NCBI GenBank assembly: GCA_009869945.1
Contig: WIXG01000148.1
Coordinates: 1-64,000 of the forward strand
Direction of reading: 5' to 3'
DNA from: Mesaphorura yosii
Taxonomy: Eukaryota > Arthropoda > Collembola > Poduromorpha > Tullbergiidae
Length of the DNA stretch: 64,000 nt
Part shown: positions 51,115 to 62,890 of the stretch, piece by piece
How positions within the stretch are numbered: position 1 is the stretch's first letter
How the letters are laid out: each line of letters opens with the position of its first letter
Notes under the pieces: model-generated
The model's input: the letters and a program-made list of their open reading frames with translations, nothing else
What the model was told of the DNA's origin: nothing
The model's database searches: none
Translations under genes and position numbers: made by a program

Positions 51115-51325
51115 TATCAATTCGACCGGTTGAAATGGACACAGGCCGCCACACAGAAGAAAGAAAAACTCCATTCAATGTCAATAGTCAATATTCGAAT
51201 GTTTTAGCAACAACGAAAATTTATTATCTGTTGAAAGATTTTCTGTTACTTCAATTGAAAGAATACTATTTTCATTTTCAGAACTCATAATAGCCAATTG
51301 CGCCAAATGTGTATATTAATTAGAA

Positions 51326-51331
51326 AATAAA
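51326..51331 (+). terminator. AATAAA poly(A) signal, PUM3
   Basis: About 210 nt after the stop. TTTATT at 51361-51366 is well placed (about 95 nt past the stop) for the convergent peroxiredoxin on the minus strand. The 340-bp interval holds nothing else. Confidence 0.6.
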
Positions 51332-51457
51332 TTCTGAAGGTACGGGATTTTGCGAATTATTTTATTTCTTCCAATAAGTGTATAAATGTGAAGTGTGTTC
51401 TCCAAGATGGCCTAACGGCACTACTGTGTACAGTGTATTCATCCAAGACAGCTTGTC

Positions 51458-52904
51458 TCATGCGGCGTTTTCGAAGTACGCCTTGCTCTCAGTCACACTT
51501 GGTTTAATGGTCTTTCCGCCTGCAAGCATTCAAAAAGTTGTAAATCAGGATTACGAAACGATGACGAACGGGAAAACAAAAACTTCAAGAGCTTACCTGG
51601 TTTCCATCCAGCAGGACAAACTACATACAAAAGAAAGAGTTAAGCGGTTAAGTAACGTAAAAGGACGGTTGACGTACTGAATTTTAAAATTACTCGCACT
51701 TACCTTCGCCATGTTTGTCAGTAAACTGAAACGCTTGAACCAATCTCAGAGTTTCATCGACCGATCTGCCAACCGGAAGATCATTAATTGTAATCTGTCT
51801 CAAATTTTGATTTCCATCAATGATAAACAGACCACGGAATGAGATTCCTTCATCTTCCTGTTAAAAATATTATCGTTTAAGTGCTTGTGGTATTAGACAA
51901 ATCCATGCTGTTACTGTTGTTTGCCATTTGTTAACCTTGTAAACTCCATATTTACGAGAAATTGATCCATTTTTATCCGCCAGCAGCGGAATATTCATGT
52001 TTCCCAAACCGCCATTCTTGCGAGATGTAGTGACCCTTCGGACAAAAAACTCTTAAGATTTCATTTCAGAATTTCATTTCCATTACACTGCACAAAGGAT
52101 TTACCATGCAAAATGAGAATAGTGCGAGTCATTCGAGCAAGCAATCAATTCACATCCAATGTCACGAAATTCTTCCGCACGATCCGAGAACGCGATTATT
52201 TCAGTCGGACAAACGAAAGTACTAGATCCCACACAATACGAAAATCAGACGCCCGAATTTATAATTTACAAACAATCATGACTAAACTTGATATAACTTA
52301 CAAATCCAGTGGGTAGAAGAAGAGCACGACGTACTTTCCCTTGTAATCATCCAAACTTATTTCCTTAAACTCTCCGTTAACGACAGCCTGTCCCTTGAAG
52401 GAGGGAGCTGGCTTTTGTATTTCCACTTGACAAGCTGAGCTATTGAGAGACATGTTTCGAATCGACTCGGCAATGTTCGTGACCTCAAAAGATCCCAGTC
52501 CAGATGAGGCTGTGCTCAATGGCTTCCCTTCAATAGAGCAAATAGAACTGCGTTATAAAACGACCAGTAACTCTAGATTCCTGGAATCGCAAGTGATTTC
52601 AAATTCAAGAGGTACCTGGTTTTGCAGATACCACTCTCGGCGGCGCGCAAATCACGTCTTGTTCCAATGGTTCCTCCCCAAATAGATATTCCCTGTCCTC
52701 GTGGTCTTCTGTGGATTTAGGATTTATTTGATTATCAGTAAACAGAAACGATTGAAGCTCAGGTCCTTCAGATGTGCCTGAGTCCTTGTAAGCGTCGTCT
52801 ACTACGTCCTCTTGGTGTACAAGGTTAGATCTGGACCGTTTAACTACAGGATTGACTGAGCTGAGGACCTTCCCCTTGTCCATGCACACTTGCCCAGCAC
52901 CCAT
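51458..52904 (-). CDS. typical 2-Cys peroxiredoxin (PRDX1-4 type)
   Basis: Thiol peroxidase reducing hydrogen peroxide and other hydroperoxides with thioredoxin. Exons 52904-52616 (5' extension), 52527-52302, 52221-52105, 52035-51936, 51857-51704, 51620-51597, 51519-51458. Peroxidatic Cys in [54 protein letters not shown], resolving Cys in [12 protein letters not shown], and a YF motif in the C-terminal helix (SKAYFENAA) as in overoxidation-sensitive eukaryotic enzymes. Starting at the ATG at 52453 ([19 protein letters not shown]) gives 202 residues, the normal length, and this is the preferred start. An upstream exon splices in frame and would add about 120 Ser/Asp/Glu-rich residues. The resolving Cys sits in a 24-nt microexon. 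Subcellular type (PRDX1/2 or 3/4) is not decided. Confidence 0.96.
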
Positions 52905-54954
52905 AGATACTACAGCAGATGCACAACTTGTGCCACTTTGGCTACAGCAACGACGAACCGCAAACACTAGAGTACAAACTTTATCCTAAACCCGGTCGTC
53001 AGGTGACAAGACAAAGTAAGAATAGGTGACCATTCTGAATAGGGAACAAATGAAAGACTAGAATATAGGATGAGGCGTCTGTCTGTGCATTTGGGTTGGC
53101 CTTCTTTCCACTTTCCCCAAGTCTCAAATGCCCAAAAGTGGGAGCCTATTCTAATGACACAAAAATAAAAAATTCTTTGATCTGATAAACGTCGGAATCG
53201 TGGCTATTAAACCCCCAATTGGGTCTTCTTCCTGTTTAGAATTCAGCGGTGGGTAACTTCATAACTGAAGTTGAAGCAGGCAACAAGTTTTCGTACTCTC
53301 CGATGCCGAGATGGTTTTCCCAAGCTCAGCCAAACTATCGCGGAACTATGTGAATTGTGTCTATTGTGGAAACGCACGCGATATTTGCACTGTCCTACTT
53401 TATTATTGCAAAATACTACAGTCAGAATAGTTCCTAAATTATTCATTCCTAAAACATCAGTCACAGCTCCGCCCTGGCCCACCTAATCGATCGTGTTGTG
53501 TGCAGCCAAATAAACGCCAAGAAATTTCGGGAGGTCCTACATAAATCTAACCTATTCATAACTCCTTTTATTGATTCTCAACTACTCAATGAACAAAACT
53601 CTCACAGTCGCAGTCATGGGGCAGATTGTAATTTAATCTGTACTTCGTAAACCCTGCTCCGGACTACCCGAACACCCGAAGGACTCGATATACGCATAGT
53701 CGCCCGTGCAAACGGCACACGTATGAAGATTTCGGTTTTCAGTGTCCAAGTCCAAATGAAGGAATTGCAAAATTCGAAATAGAATCCAGGCAATGAAGGT
53801 ACGAAAGGATGTATGCAAGCATAAAATGGAGGTCGAAAATGGGCCGACGTAGCATGATTATGCACTACGAGATAAAATCTGAGCGAGACTTCTGACTTAT
53901 GTTGCGTGCCTCAACTCAGCTTTCTTTACATTCGTTTCGGCTTTACGTGTTGGTTTTCCCTGTATCAGGAAGACTATGTCTATGTCCCAACCGAACAAAG
54001 TGATGGCTCAGCAAAGACAACCGTTGCTTCTGAAGCCAGTAAATTACGTATATGGACCAATTTTATGAGTTCGTATAATTTTTACAATGCCCTTGGGAGT
54101 CTTAGGTGCTGAACTGACAAAGTACGCACTATGATGCATAAGCAAATCAGACATTCTCAAGGAGGGTCACGCAAACCGGGGTACCAACGGGTTTTCGGGC
54201 TCCGCAAACCGGGGTACCGTAATAGTAGGCGTAATACCTCTTCAGAATGTCTGAGCAATAGTTGCAAAAGTAGACCGTGCATTATTGACTGGTTACTGGG
54301 TAACTGGTGCATGGTGTTGCGTTGGTTGAGACTTGAAACATGAAGGCGACGAAGGGCTGACTTTACAGTCTTCTGAATTTTACGAGTCGTGCCGAAACTA
54401 CATAAGCATTGTTGGCGCATTTAAATGCCGATTCCAGCAATTATAATATGATTACGCATCAGTATATACTGATAACATTACAGTATCAAGTATCATGCAT
54501 GCAGAAAGGCATTGTTAGCCAGATATGGGTATCAGGGTAGAATATTGCCGGAACTCGAGGCACAGGCTTATAGTCTCAACTCTCGTCTCAGAAAGGCTCC
54601 ACGCCATGATTGCACCTTGCGTGAGCACAATGCTTACAGCTTTGTGCCAGAATGTTGAAACATTTGACTCTACACGTGCCTGGTTTGAGTGTCCACTGAA
54701 TGATTTTCATTTACATTTTCTGCATTAACTGGGAAGTGAGTCATGACTAGTCTTCTGTTTGCGGATTAATGACAACAAAACAGCGAGCCTCATGCAAGTT
54801 ATGTTTCCGGTGGCCACTGTCATGCAATAGCGTATGGAATGGACTTAAAGTGAAGAAGTATGATGCTGCATTAGTTTGTTAGCGAGAATCAGAATCAAAA
54901 GTCAAGAAGAGATACAGAAACAACAAAAAGGTGTGATAAACAACGAGAATTTCC
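52905..54954. other. gene-poor interval upstream of the peroxiredoxin
   Basis: Frames at 53243-53486, 53614-53865 and 53906-54112 are short and lack convincing splice structure. Contains the 16-bp direct repeat listed separately. Confidence 0.45.
54170..54218 (+). repeat. 16-bp perfect direct repeat, two copies
   Basis: CGCAAACCGGGGTACC occurs at 54170-54185 and 54203-54218, separated by 17 nt. GC-rich in an AT-rich setting; each copy ends in the palindrome GGTACC. Purpose unknown. Confidence 0.8.
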
Positions 54955-55263
54955 TTACCTTACCACGTCAGAGCCACTGTAACTGATGTCGCCTAAAAAC
55001 GTTCGCCTCACTTCTGGAAGGCACAATGGAAAGCAATAATTACTAAATGCTGGCAAAAATTCGGTTATCGGGTCAACAGAAAATCAATAGCCCACCCTTC
55101 GTAAAGCACCACGGTACCCAGATACATCCACACTCGATGCTGTCAAATGGATGACTGAATAGAACGACGAGCCTAGTCTCTTCTTCTTCCCGTCTTTGAG
55201 TGACAGTTCTGAGATTGGATTTCCATCATCATCCCGTAGCATCGATTCTTCCAGCAGCATCAT
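54955..55263 (-). CDS. candidate small two-exon gene, unrecognised
   Basis: Exon 55263-55113 starts ATG ATG and reads MMLLEESMLRDDDGNPISE, then SLKDGKKKRLGSSFYSV; after a 99-nt intron (weak donor gtggtg, good acceptor gtgccttccag) exon 55013-54955 reads VRRTFLGDISYSGSDVV and reaches a stop, or splices at the strong donor GTG|gtaagg to exons I could not find. The protein-like composition in both exons and the matching phase are the support. No domain recognised; about 70 residues if it ends here. Confidence 0.4.
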
Positions 55264-56444
55264 GAAAAGACATACTTCCCTTCAACGTTGTGTTGTCGGC
55301 CTTGTCCCTACCACAAAGCACAAAGCAAGAGCACATGTGTACTCATATGCTATTTTCATACTTGGTAGCGGGTATTCGTCTCAAGAAACTTTCTCCATCT
55401 GTTCTACCGTTCTTCAGCTTGCTCAAGTCCCGTCTATCATCCGTGCCGCCGCTGTTTGCTTTACTTTACGCTCCACAGCTGTGCACAAAGATTAAACTGG
55501 GGCTGGAACTTGAAAGTATTCAGTTTAAAATTCGTATTTTAGCTTTCATTAGTAATTTTAGTAACCAAATTCTGATTAAGTCATTGTAAACATTGGCGCT
55601 AGCAACTCATTCAGTGTACATTTCTCAGATTAAAGCCCCAACAGAAATTCATAAATTAAAAACACGCCCAAGTCGCCTGTCGCTGATAAAACTTCCAGTC
55701 TGCTACCCGCTGATCTCAGGTTGGTTTGTCAAGTAAGTCAATTTTAGAGCTTTGGTTAGATGCTATTAATTGGTATCGGAGCTGTAATTTCATAATAACG
55801 TTTTCATGTGCTACCTTTGCGAGGTGACAGTTCTTTGATTCTGTGTCAGACAAGTCAACTTTAACTTTGCGTATAAAGCTAGGCAGGCAAGACCCATACT
55901 CTTTGGTCATGCATCTCATAAATTCATTCCGGCAGTTTACTTGCTTCCGGCCTATCGTCACCTTATGGATTAATTGATTGATTAAGAGTAATTCGTCCTT
56001 AGTATGTTGCATCGTAAATTATGATTGTAACTCTGAAGAGAAGAGTGAGGGAGGACAGAGTAGACATACGAACGACCTGTTGATTATATGGGTCATCCAT
56101 TTTCTGAATGGTCTATCAGTATGTAGTGTAGCCCAGATTAGATAAGCGAGCAATCACGTCTTTGATCATGAGTTCTCTGTCCGTATGTATGAACATAAAG
56201 TAAACACATATGCCATGAGAGTTAAAAACCATACTTCAAATGTTTAAACGAGACAAAGTAGAAAGTAAACGTGTTACATTTTAGTTCATACCGTAGTCCC
56301 CAGAACACGGGAACTAAATAATATGTTTTTCATTATTTTCACTAATTGAGTTTAATAAATTCGTATATTGGTTGAAAGGATCCGAAAAGAAGACTGAAAG
56401 GACGCCAGAACAGCACAGTCTACAGTTTGGGAGAATCCAGAATT
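55264..56444. other. intergenic, PLPP upstream region
   Basis: A 98-codon minus-strand frame (55716-56012, MQHTKDELLLINQLIHK..) has protein-like composition but no recognisable family or splice support and is left uncalled. No other feature seen. Confidence 0.4.
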
Positions 56445-57743
56445 ATGACGTGGAGAATTGATCTTCCCGGAGCCCCAAGAGTATTTTGGAAAGAAGTTTC
56501 CATCCGTATCATAATCATTGTCATATTCGTGTAGGGACCAATTGTTGACTTTCAACTTTGAGAGCATTGTTTAATCTCATAGATTTTAATTTTTAAATTC
56601 CATATTCCAGGATCACCGAGAATCTGAGCCCATTCCATAGAATTATCCAGCCGGAAGAAGTTTGGTTGTACAAATTTCCAAACACTGAAGGATATGTTCC
56701 AAGTCTGCATCTTTATGTAATTTATGTACTTACTTTTATCTTTGTGGCTGGTGTAATAATTTTTAGCATTACGTGTTCTAGCTGTACATCATTTTCTCTT
56801 GCTGTACGATTATTGGATATTTTTTCTTCGTGAACCGAAATTATCGTGAATCATGGGAGGCATTCCTTGTCGCCAGGTAGGCACCTCACCCAGAGCGTAC
56901 GCACTTCCTAACCTCTGACCTCAGCTTTTCTTATGTACGATTTAATTCTATTTCCAGTTTCGCAATTCCCCTCGCAGGACTATTGACTAATATCGTCAAA
57001 CTTTGTGTTGGTTAGTGCCGAAAACTTTCAAGTTCTCTTCTTATCATTCTTATGATTTACCAGTTTATTGAATGTTGCCCAATTTGATTTGTAGGTCGCC
57101 CAAGACCGGATTACTTCGCCAGATGTTATCCGAACATGGAAACATTTGACATTAAAATGCCTTGCACTGGAGATGCTGATACAATCATTGAAGGCAGGAA
57201 GAGTTTTCCCAGTGGCCATTCTACTAGTAAGTGTCGATTCATGTTACGCTTGACCAATTTGTATGAGATGTCCACGTTTAATACAATTTCAGATAGCTTC
57301 AGTGCAATGTTATTCATTACATTGTATATGGCTGGAAAATTGGGCACGTTTAATTCCCGCGGTCGGGCTGAGGCCTGGCGATTAATAGTAACTCTCTTTC
57401 CTCTCATCATTGCCTTATTGATAGCAATCAGTCGTACATGTGATTACCATCACCACTGGCAAGGTATGGAAAAATTCTCCTTTTGTCCTCTTAAATTGTG
57501 GGGGCTCTAACATGAAAAATTCAAACGTAAACCATTGTTGTGTATTTTAAAGATGTAACGGTGGGTTCTATTATTGGATCAGTGGTCTCCTACATCGTCT
57601 ACCGTCAACATTACCCTTCAGTGAAGTCAGATTACAGTGAATTCCCATACGTCCTCCTTCAGAATCTGGATTCCATTGGATCCAGCCCAACCAATCGACA
57701 CTCTCAAGGCTTAAATTCTGCACCACTAGTCAAAAATATTTAA
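56445..57743 (+). CDS. PLPP5: phospholipid phosphatase, PLPP4/5 type (PAP2 family)
   Basis: Integral membrane phosphatase that removes phosphate from phosphatidate, diacylglycerol pyrophosphate and related lipids. Exons 56445-56530, 56611-56716, 56782-56876, 56958-57010, 57095-57226, 57293-57463, 57553-57743; 277 residues (human PLPP5 264, PLPP4 271). TM1 is in the first exon (VSIRIIIIVIFVITENL), followed by FHRIIQPEEVWLYK (human FQRLIQPEEMWLYR). Catalytic motifs: C1 KLCVGRPRPDYFARC, C2 SFPSGHST, C3 SRTCDYHHHWQDV with the nucleophile His. GRKSFPSGHS and GRAEAWR match the PLPP4/5 branch rather than PLPP1-3. Whether it is the 4 or 5 orthologue cannot be decided, since they split in vertebrates. 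A minus-strand frame over the first exon is a shadow. AATAAA at 57971-57976 is a likely poly(A) signal. Confidence 0.96.
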
Positions 57744-57970
57744 TCCAAAATGCTTATACAAGTGAAAATTAACGATGACAAAAAGAAACTGGTACCTTAT
57801 ACCGTCCTTCATAACGGCGAATACGTATTACCGGTGGGCATTACTGCAGTGGCAGGTGACATAAAACGATTCCTCAAATTCACTCCAACTGAAACATGCC
57901 TAACACGACATTTTAATCTACTACGCGTTCCAATTTTATCAGTTTGTAAACTGTCATTTTATATGCAATT

Positions 57971-57976
57971 AATAAA
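57971..57976 (+). terminator. AATAAA poly(A) signal, PLPP
   Basis: About 230 nt after the PLPP stop, followed by a T/G-rich stretch. Confidence 0.5.
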
Positions 57977-58940
57977 CCACTGCCTTTAATCTCGATTTCG
58001 TTCTGTGCGTTCCAAGATTATTCGTGTAGATATCCATCAAACTCGAACGAGTCAAAGGGAGCAATAGCTGGGGACCAGGCTTTCTCAAGGTTGGGGGTGG
58101 GGAACGAGTAGGCGCGCCTAGTACATTCGGTCCCGAATGGTAGAGGGTCGGTACATAATGCCATGCACAGTTGGCAGGACTGAGTTTACTGATACGGTTG
58201 AGTCATGCGCAAAAAAAACAAATTTTGCTTCATTTCGTTTTTCGGCTGGTTAAAATTTTTTAATCAGTAATGGGAATTGCCTCAACACAATTTACGCTCT
58301 TCGCTTGCTTCAAAGTAAAAACATCTGAAGTTGAGCAAGTCAACGTTCTCATGCAAAGGGGTTCAGCATCTCAAACGAAAGTTTCCGCGTCTCAAGATTT
58401 TTCAGATATTCGTCAAATATTGCGGGCGCCGTTGTCCAAACGAAGCAAACTGTCCGTAGGTCCACGGGTGGGAATGCACAATCGCGGACGAGAGTAACCT
58501 ACTTCGTTCGCTGCATACCTGCGACAACCATCACCAACTGGAAGAGTGAAGAAATCAAGGTGGTGACGCCCAGGAGCGAACGATTAGGTTGTGGTTTGAT
58601 TTTATTTTGTATTTTTACATTTCCATTCAATTAAACTCGTAAATGATCCGAAATTGCTATTAATGAAGGCCTACTGAAATTCCGCAACACATCTATATCC
58701 ATTTTTGGGAAGCTGACACACATAAATATTAGTTACGCTTCAGCTTCACCAAAAGCAAGTCAACTATTTGATTATACAGAAATATGGGTGACGGCAACTA
58801 CGCTACGACGGTTTTACAACATATTTACTTTGAGTTGATTCTTGGACTATCTTTAGCATCTAACAAATGATTCTGCTAGGATTTATTAGCCGCTTTGTTT
58901 CTCTGCTTCGGGTTCTCGCCCTCCCACCCGTCTCAGCAAA
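57977..58940. other. interval between PLPP and CCAP
   Basis: A 75-codon plus frame at 58270-58497 (EVEQVNVLMQRGSASQTK) is protein-like but unsupported. TTTATT at 58882-58887 fits a poly(A) signal for the minus-strand CCAP gene about 55 nt past its stop. Confidence 0.4.
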
Positions 58941-60447
58941 TTAATGTTTTGGATCCTCTGAATTCTTATCACCTTCCTGAACAATGCTTCGCTTTTGCCG
59001 TGGAAAGAATCCTTGTCTCTAGGATTGGTCAGAGGTATTTAAGTTTTACTCTACAATCATCTGGTCAATTAGCGTCACTTACGAATGGTCTTCGCATTGA
59101 GGTGCGTGCTTGAAGCGCTTCCCACAGACGAGCCTCCGCCAAAATGTCACGAGCAATGTCATCCAAAGAGTCGTCGGCATTTTCTACCGTAGGAGCTTGC
59201 TGGTCATACTCGGCAAAGTCTTTCACGGGAAAACTTCCGTCGCTTCGCTTCTTCCCACAACCTGTTCCGAAGCAAAAATGACAATTGAAAGTACTAATTG
59301 TACATGCTTATCACAATGTGGATGGACGTTGTGAACAACATGGCCTGTTCTCATTCAATTCAACAATGACAATGCATCCAATCAGTGCCTAGAAAAGGAG
59401 AAACATCATTTCCAACAACCTACCTGTGAACGCATTGCAGAAAGTTCTCTTGTTGAGTCTGAGTTTCGCGTCTGATGATAGTGGTAATAAGGATAGATCT
59501 TCACTGCCTCCATTCAATGAAACCAAACTCTGGAAGTGTACAAGAAAGTCAAGTCTAGTAAAGAGCAAGAAGTTTTTGCCCATTCAAACTTTATTTCTTT
59601 GACGTGGTATGTCCCCAGAATTCCTGATAATCGTTAGGACAAATTCAGTAATTATCTGGTTCAAGAAAGCAGACGGATTCTGTGCGATGTCACCATCGTT
59701 TCCTAAGAAAGTCTACACGTGCTATACAAGCAATACAGTCAATAAATCTATTCCGGGGCAAAGTTTCCAAGAACTTTCAGAATTTTTACGCAGTACTACT
59801 GATACTGATGTACTTACTCGACTAATGACGTTATGCGCAGATATTTCAGAGTAGTATTATCAAAATCATATTACTCAAAGAAGTCACGATTCACGACATT
59901 AGCACTCTGAAGCCACTGTTTCGCGTTATTCTCGTTTCGCATTCAGCAGTCAAATCATAAGTCCAATTTCGCGACTTAGACATTTAGTTCAGTGTCAAAC
60001 AGTTAAAGTAAAAGAGGAAAACACAACTAACGTAACTGTTTCCAGCCATTAATCGAAAGGCCAGCTCCCTACGCTCAGCATATTTTACGCTGCAAAGAAA
60101 AACGGCAATTTTTCACAATAAACATGCTTTCAACTATCATGCATTACGTCATCATGGTAGGCGACATCATTATAATCTGGGCAAGAAAACTGGCTTACAG
60201 GAATGCCATTCATCAGCTACTTCAAAACTCTGTCTCAGCCAGACATCAAACTGACCAGATTCCTCGTAACGAGGGTGTGTAATGGTAATGAGAAAGTCGT
60301 AGAAAGTGCACTTAAAATATAAGACAGAAGTAGCCAACTTACTCTTTTCTTCATGGGGGTCTTTCCACAAACGACGATTGTAATTCCAACCCACAGAACG
60401 AGGATGAGGAAAGTGAAATCCTTGTGACTGGTCGTCATTACCATCAT
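58941..60447 (-). CDS. CCAP: crustacean cardioactive peptide (CCAP) precursor
   Basis: Secreted neuropeptide precursor; CCAP drives ecdysis behaviour and heart rate in arthropods. Exons: 60447-60343 (probable signal peptide, MMVMTTSHKDFTFLILVLWV then GITIVVCG), 59529-59424, 59261-59083, 58976-58941; phases 0, 1, 0 agree. The peptide reads LNKR-TFCNAFTGC-GKKR: dibasic cleavage on both sides, amidation Gly, two Cys for the disulfide. Canonical CCAP is PFCNAFTGC-amide, so residue 1 is Thr (ACT) instead of Pro. The codon for the TG|C Gly is split by an intron. The downstream propeptide (DDSLDDIARDILAEARLWEA) matches the conserved CCAP-precursor tail (moth ESAIDELSRQILSEAKLWEA). The last short exon is likely, but read-through would also stop within six codons. 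The signal-peptide exon is inferred from phase and hydrophobicity; other 5' exons (e.g. 60262-60199) may exist. Overlapping plus-strand frames at 58.9-59.3 kb are shadows. Confidence 0.92.
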
Positions 60448-60547
60448 GTCTCAGTTGCCCACTTGTGTTTTGTATGAATCAAGTAAATGCGATTATTATG
60501 TGTGAATGATGTTTCCTCTGATGCTCTGCTGTTAACACATATAGCCG

Positions 60548-60748
60548 TCACAGAAAGTCGTCGTTTTCACTGGTTCTGTTGTTGTACGCGACGTTTGCAA
60601 TCACGACCTGAAACCCACATACACAATGAATTCCAGAAACGCCAGAAATGAACAAAATGAATTTTAATATGAGACCATGAGCAACTGCAAACATAAAAAT
60701 GCTGACATCTTCATTCGCCCAATCGGGAGTGCTTAAACCTGTGCTCAT
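60548..60748 (-). CDS. possible single-TM small protein (weak)
   Basis: 66 codons starting MSTGLSTPDWANEDVSIFMF, with a hydrophobic segment of about 25 residues, then NNRTSENDDFL and stop. It could be a chance frame, or an exon upstream of the CCAP gene. No family recognised. Confidence 0.2.
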   Translation of the reverse strand: MSTGLSTPDWANEDVSIFMFAVAHGLILKFILFISGVSGIHCVCGFQVVIANVAYNNRTSENDDFL

Positions 60749-62890
60749 GTTTGAAGATATGTCACGGACTTGTTAAACTAACGCTTTTTCTATAATTTAC
60801 AGCAGCATTGAGGTACTTGGTGGTTTCTGACATATCTACCATCCAATTCGCCGTGCACGTTTCTAACACTTGGCATCAGCAATTCAGTATGAAACCGATA
60901 ACGCCTAGGACGAAGAAAAGTTGGTTGAATTGCTGATTTTGACTTGTTGCTGACATGAAAAATTATGTATGGATGTGGTTTCAAGAAAGTTTGTTGATGT
61001 AATACCGAAATCCATCCTACAGAGCGTGAGGATTTGACATTCTGACATTATAGTTGCCAATTTTCACGTTAATTCATCAATGCTTGTTTTTACTCATTCG
61101 ATTCCGGCATGCCAAATTATATTGACGCGTTAAGGCGAAACAGTGAAATTTGCGCAACGTTTGAAAGGCGATTAGTTCGAGGTCCAAGTAAGACAATTAA
61201 GGCCGTAGCTCATCCTGGATTAATGAAGCCGGGCGTGAAATAAAATGAGACCGAATGCGAAATTTACAGCATTAACTGTTGCTGGTAGCCTTCAATTTGT
61301 TCACGTTTGTCCGATGTTTTAATGCGCTGCCTGGCGCAAATAATTGAATCTTGCCTGAATTTAGGTCGTGAATGGAATGGGGCCTATCAGTTTTGCTTAA
61401 AAGGCCTCTACTTGAATGCCTTCAAGTTTGTCACCTCTCTAAATAGAAGAATCAAAGGTATTTCAAACTTTACTACATTCAGGGTGCAATTATTCTGAAG
61501 CACTCTGAAACCAGGAAAAATCAATTGAAATTTCTCTGCCCGATGAATTTGGAGGCTCAGCCTACTTGGAAGTGTATGAAAGGAATTTCTGACTGACACG
61601 CAAAAATTTGGCTACCTTATTAAATAAAAGTGCTTAGAAACTCACCTGCTTGAAATGTCGGCTGCTTGAGGTGATTAACAACGGGAGAAGAATTGGTTCG
61701 TTTGTCTGCGAGTTCTAAGCGTTATGACGAAATTGAAAAGGTGAAGATCATCGATGTGAGGGAATATTGCTACAAGCACCAAATTGGCGATTGACAGAAA
61801 CTGGAACGGAACGCGGTGCAAGCAGAGTCTCGAGCGAATTGAAGGGAAAGTTGAGACGCCAAGAAGCTTTTATATTTTGATCAGTTTGAGAGCATGAGAA
61901 GTGCTGATGACGCAACGCGGGACTAGTTTGTAAATGCTTCAACCAAATGCCAACCTCACCACCACACAAGGCCCGCAACATGAGAGAAATGTATGGGCTT
62001 GTGCAACACTCTCCGTCCAGGCGATTGTGATTTCCATGCCAAGAGCAGATGAATGCTTTCCTTATGGACAGATTAACTGGTAGTTGCTGCCTCCCTTCGA
62101 AGGGGTGCAATCGTGCAATACTGAGTCACGGGATCACGGCACGTACGCAAGTCCGTCCGCGTTGGCGTTTTCGCTGTAATGGTATTACATCTTAATGGTT
62201 GCTAACTTGTGATTTCACGCGAAATCAGCCATTTAAGTGAAGTTCTCAGAGCGTAATCGCAGATTCGTCCTATTTTTGTAATGGCATGTACCCGGAAGAA
62301 CCACCTTATGAGTAAGTGGCATTTTCTGTTTTTCAAGTGACAAACACTCACAGCGCTCCTGTCCGAGTTTATTTCGTTTGATAGAGATCAAACCGGCGAT
62401 CCTTTGTGGACGGCAAAATGGAAAGCATTCCCTTTTCTATTTCGAGAATTTGTAACAACCAGCTTCTGACTGCCTTCTGCAATGAAATTTTCCGAGGTTT
62501 AAATGAATGACAAGAGTTCCGCCGAATTAAATAAATCTCGCTGGCGTCACTCACTCTGGCGAACGCAAACGAATGTCGGCAACTACGAACTAATCATAAT
62601 TTCTTGTTTATGTTGCCTGACACCCAGCAGTGCAGGGCAAAAAATGTCAATCAATTCCCGTGGTGCTATAACCAACTTCAGTTTTGCGTGGCCGCGCATG
62701 CCCGTGTCTGCTTTCACCAACTTTCCTCCGAGTTTACTTTCTCCTGCCCCTCCGTCTACGTCTTGACTCAACTTGTGACACGCCATGGCGATCTTCGTGT
62801 GTCAGATGGACAGAAAAGGCACAGATTCACACTCACAGAGGCCCAGCTTCATACATTCAATTTGGTCCGATTCTTTTGCGTCTCTTCGCC
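60749..62890. other. no gene seen
   Basis: Frames at 61307-61599, 61748-62110 and 62503-62786 lack motifs and splice partners. Probably intergenic or intron of flanking minus-strand genes. Confidence 0.4.

Noticed and set aside
56352-56567. 71-codon minus-strand frame with protein-like sequence (HEYDNDYDTDGNFF)
   Set aside because: It is antisense to the first coding exon of PLPP, whose TM1 and splice phase match the family exactly.
57750-57989. 79-codon frame directly after the PLPP stop (MLIQVKINDDKKKLVPYTV)
   Set aside because: Lies in the expected 3' UTR before the AATAAA signal; no family similarity or splice support.
58895-59334. Plus-strand frames starting with a hydrophobic segment, looking like a secreted protein
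   Set aside because: They overlap, antisense, the CCAP exons, which have decisive family matches and correct splicing.
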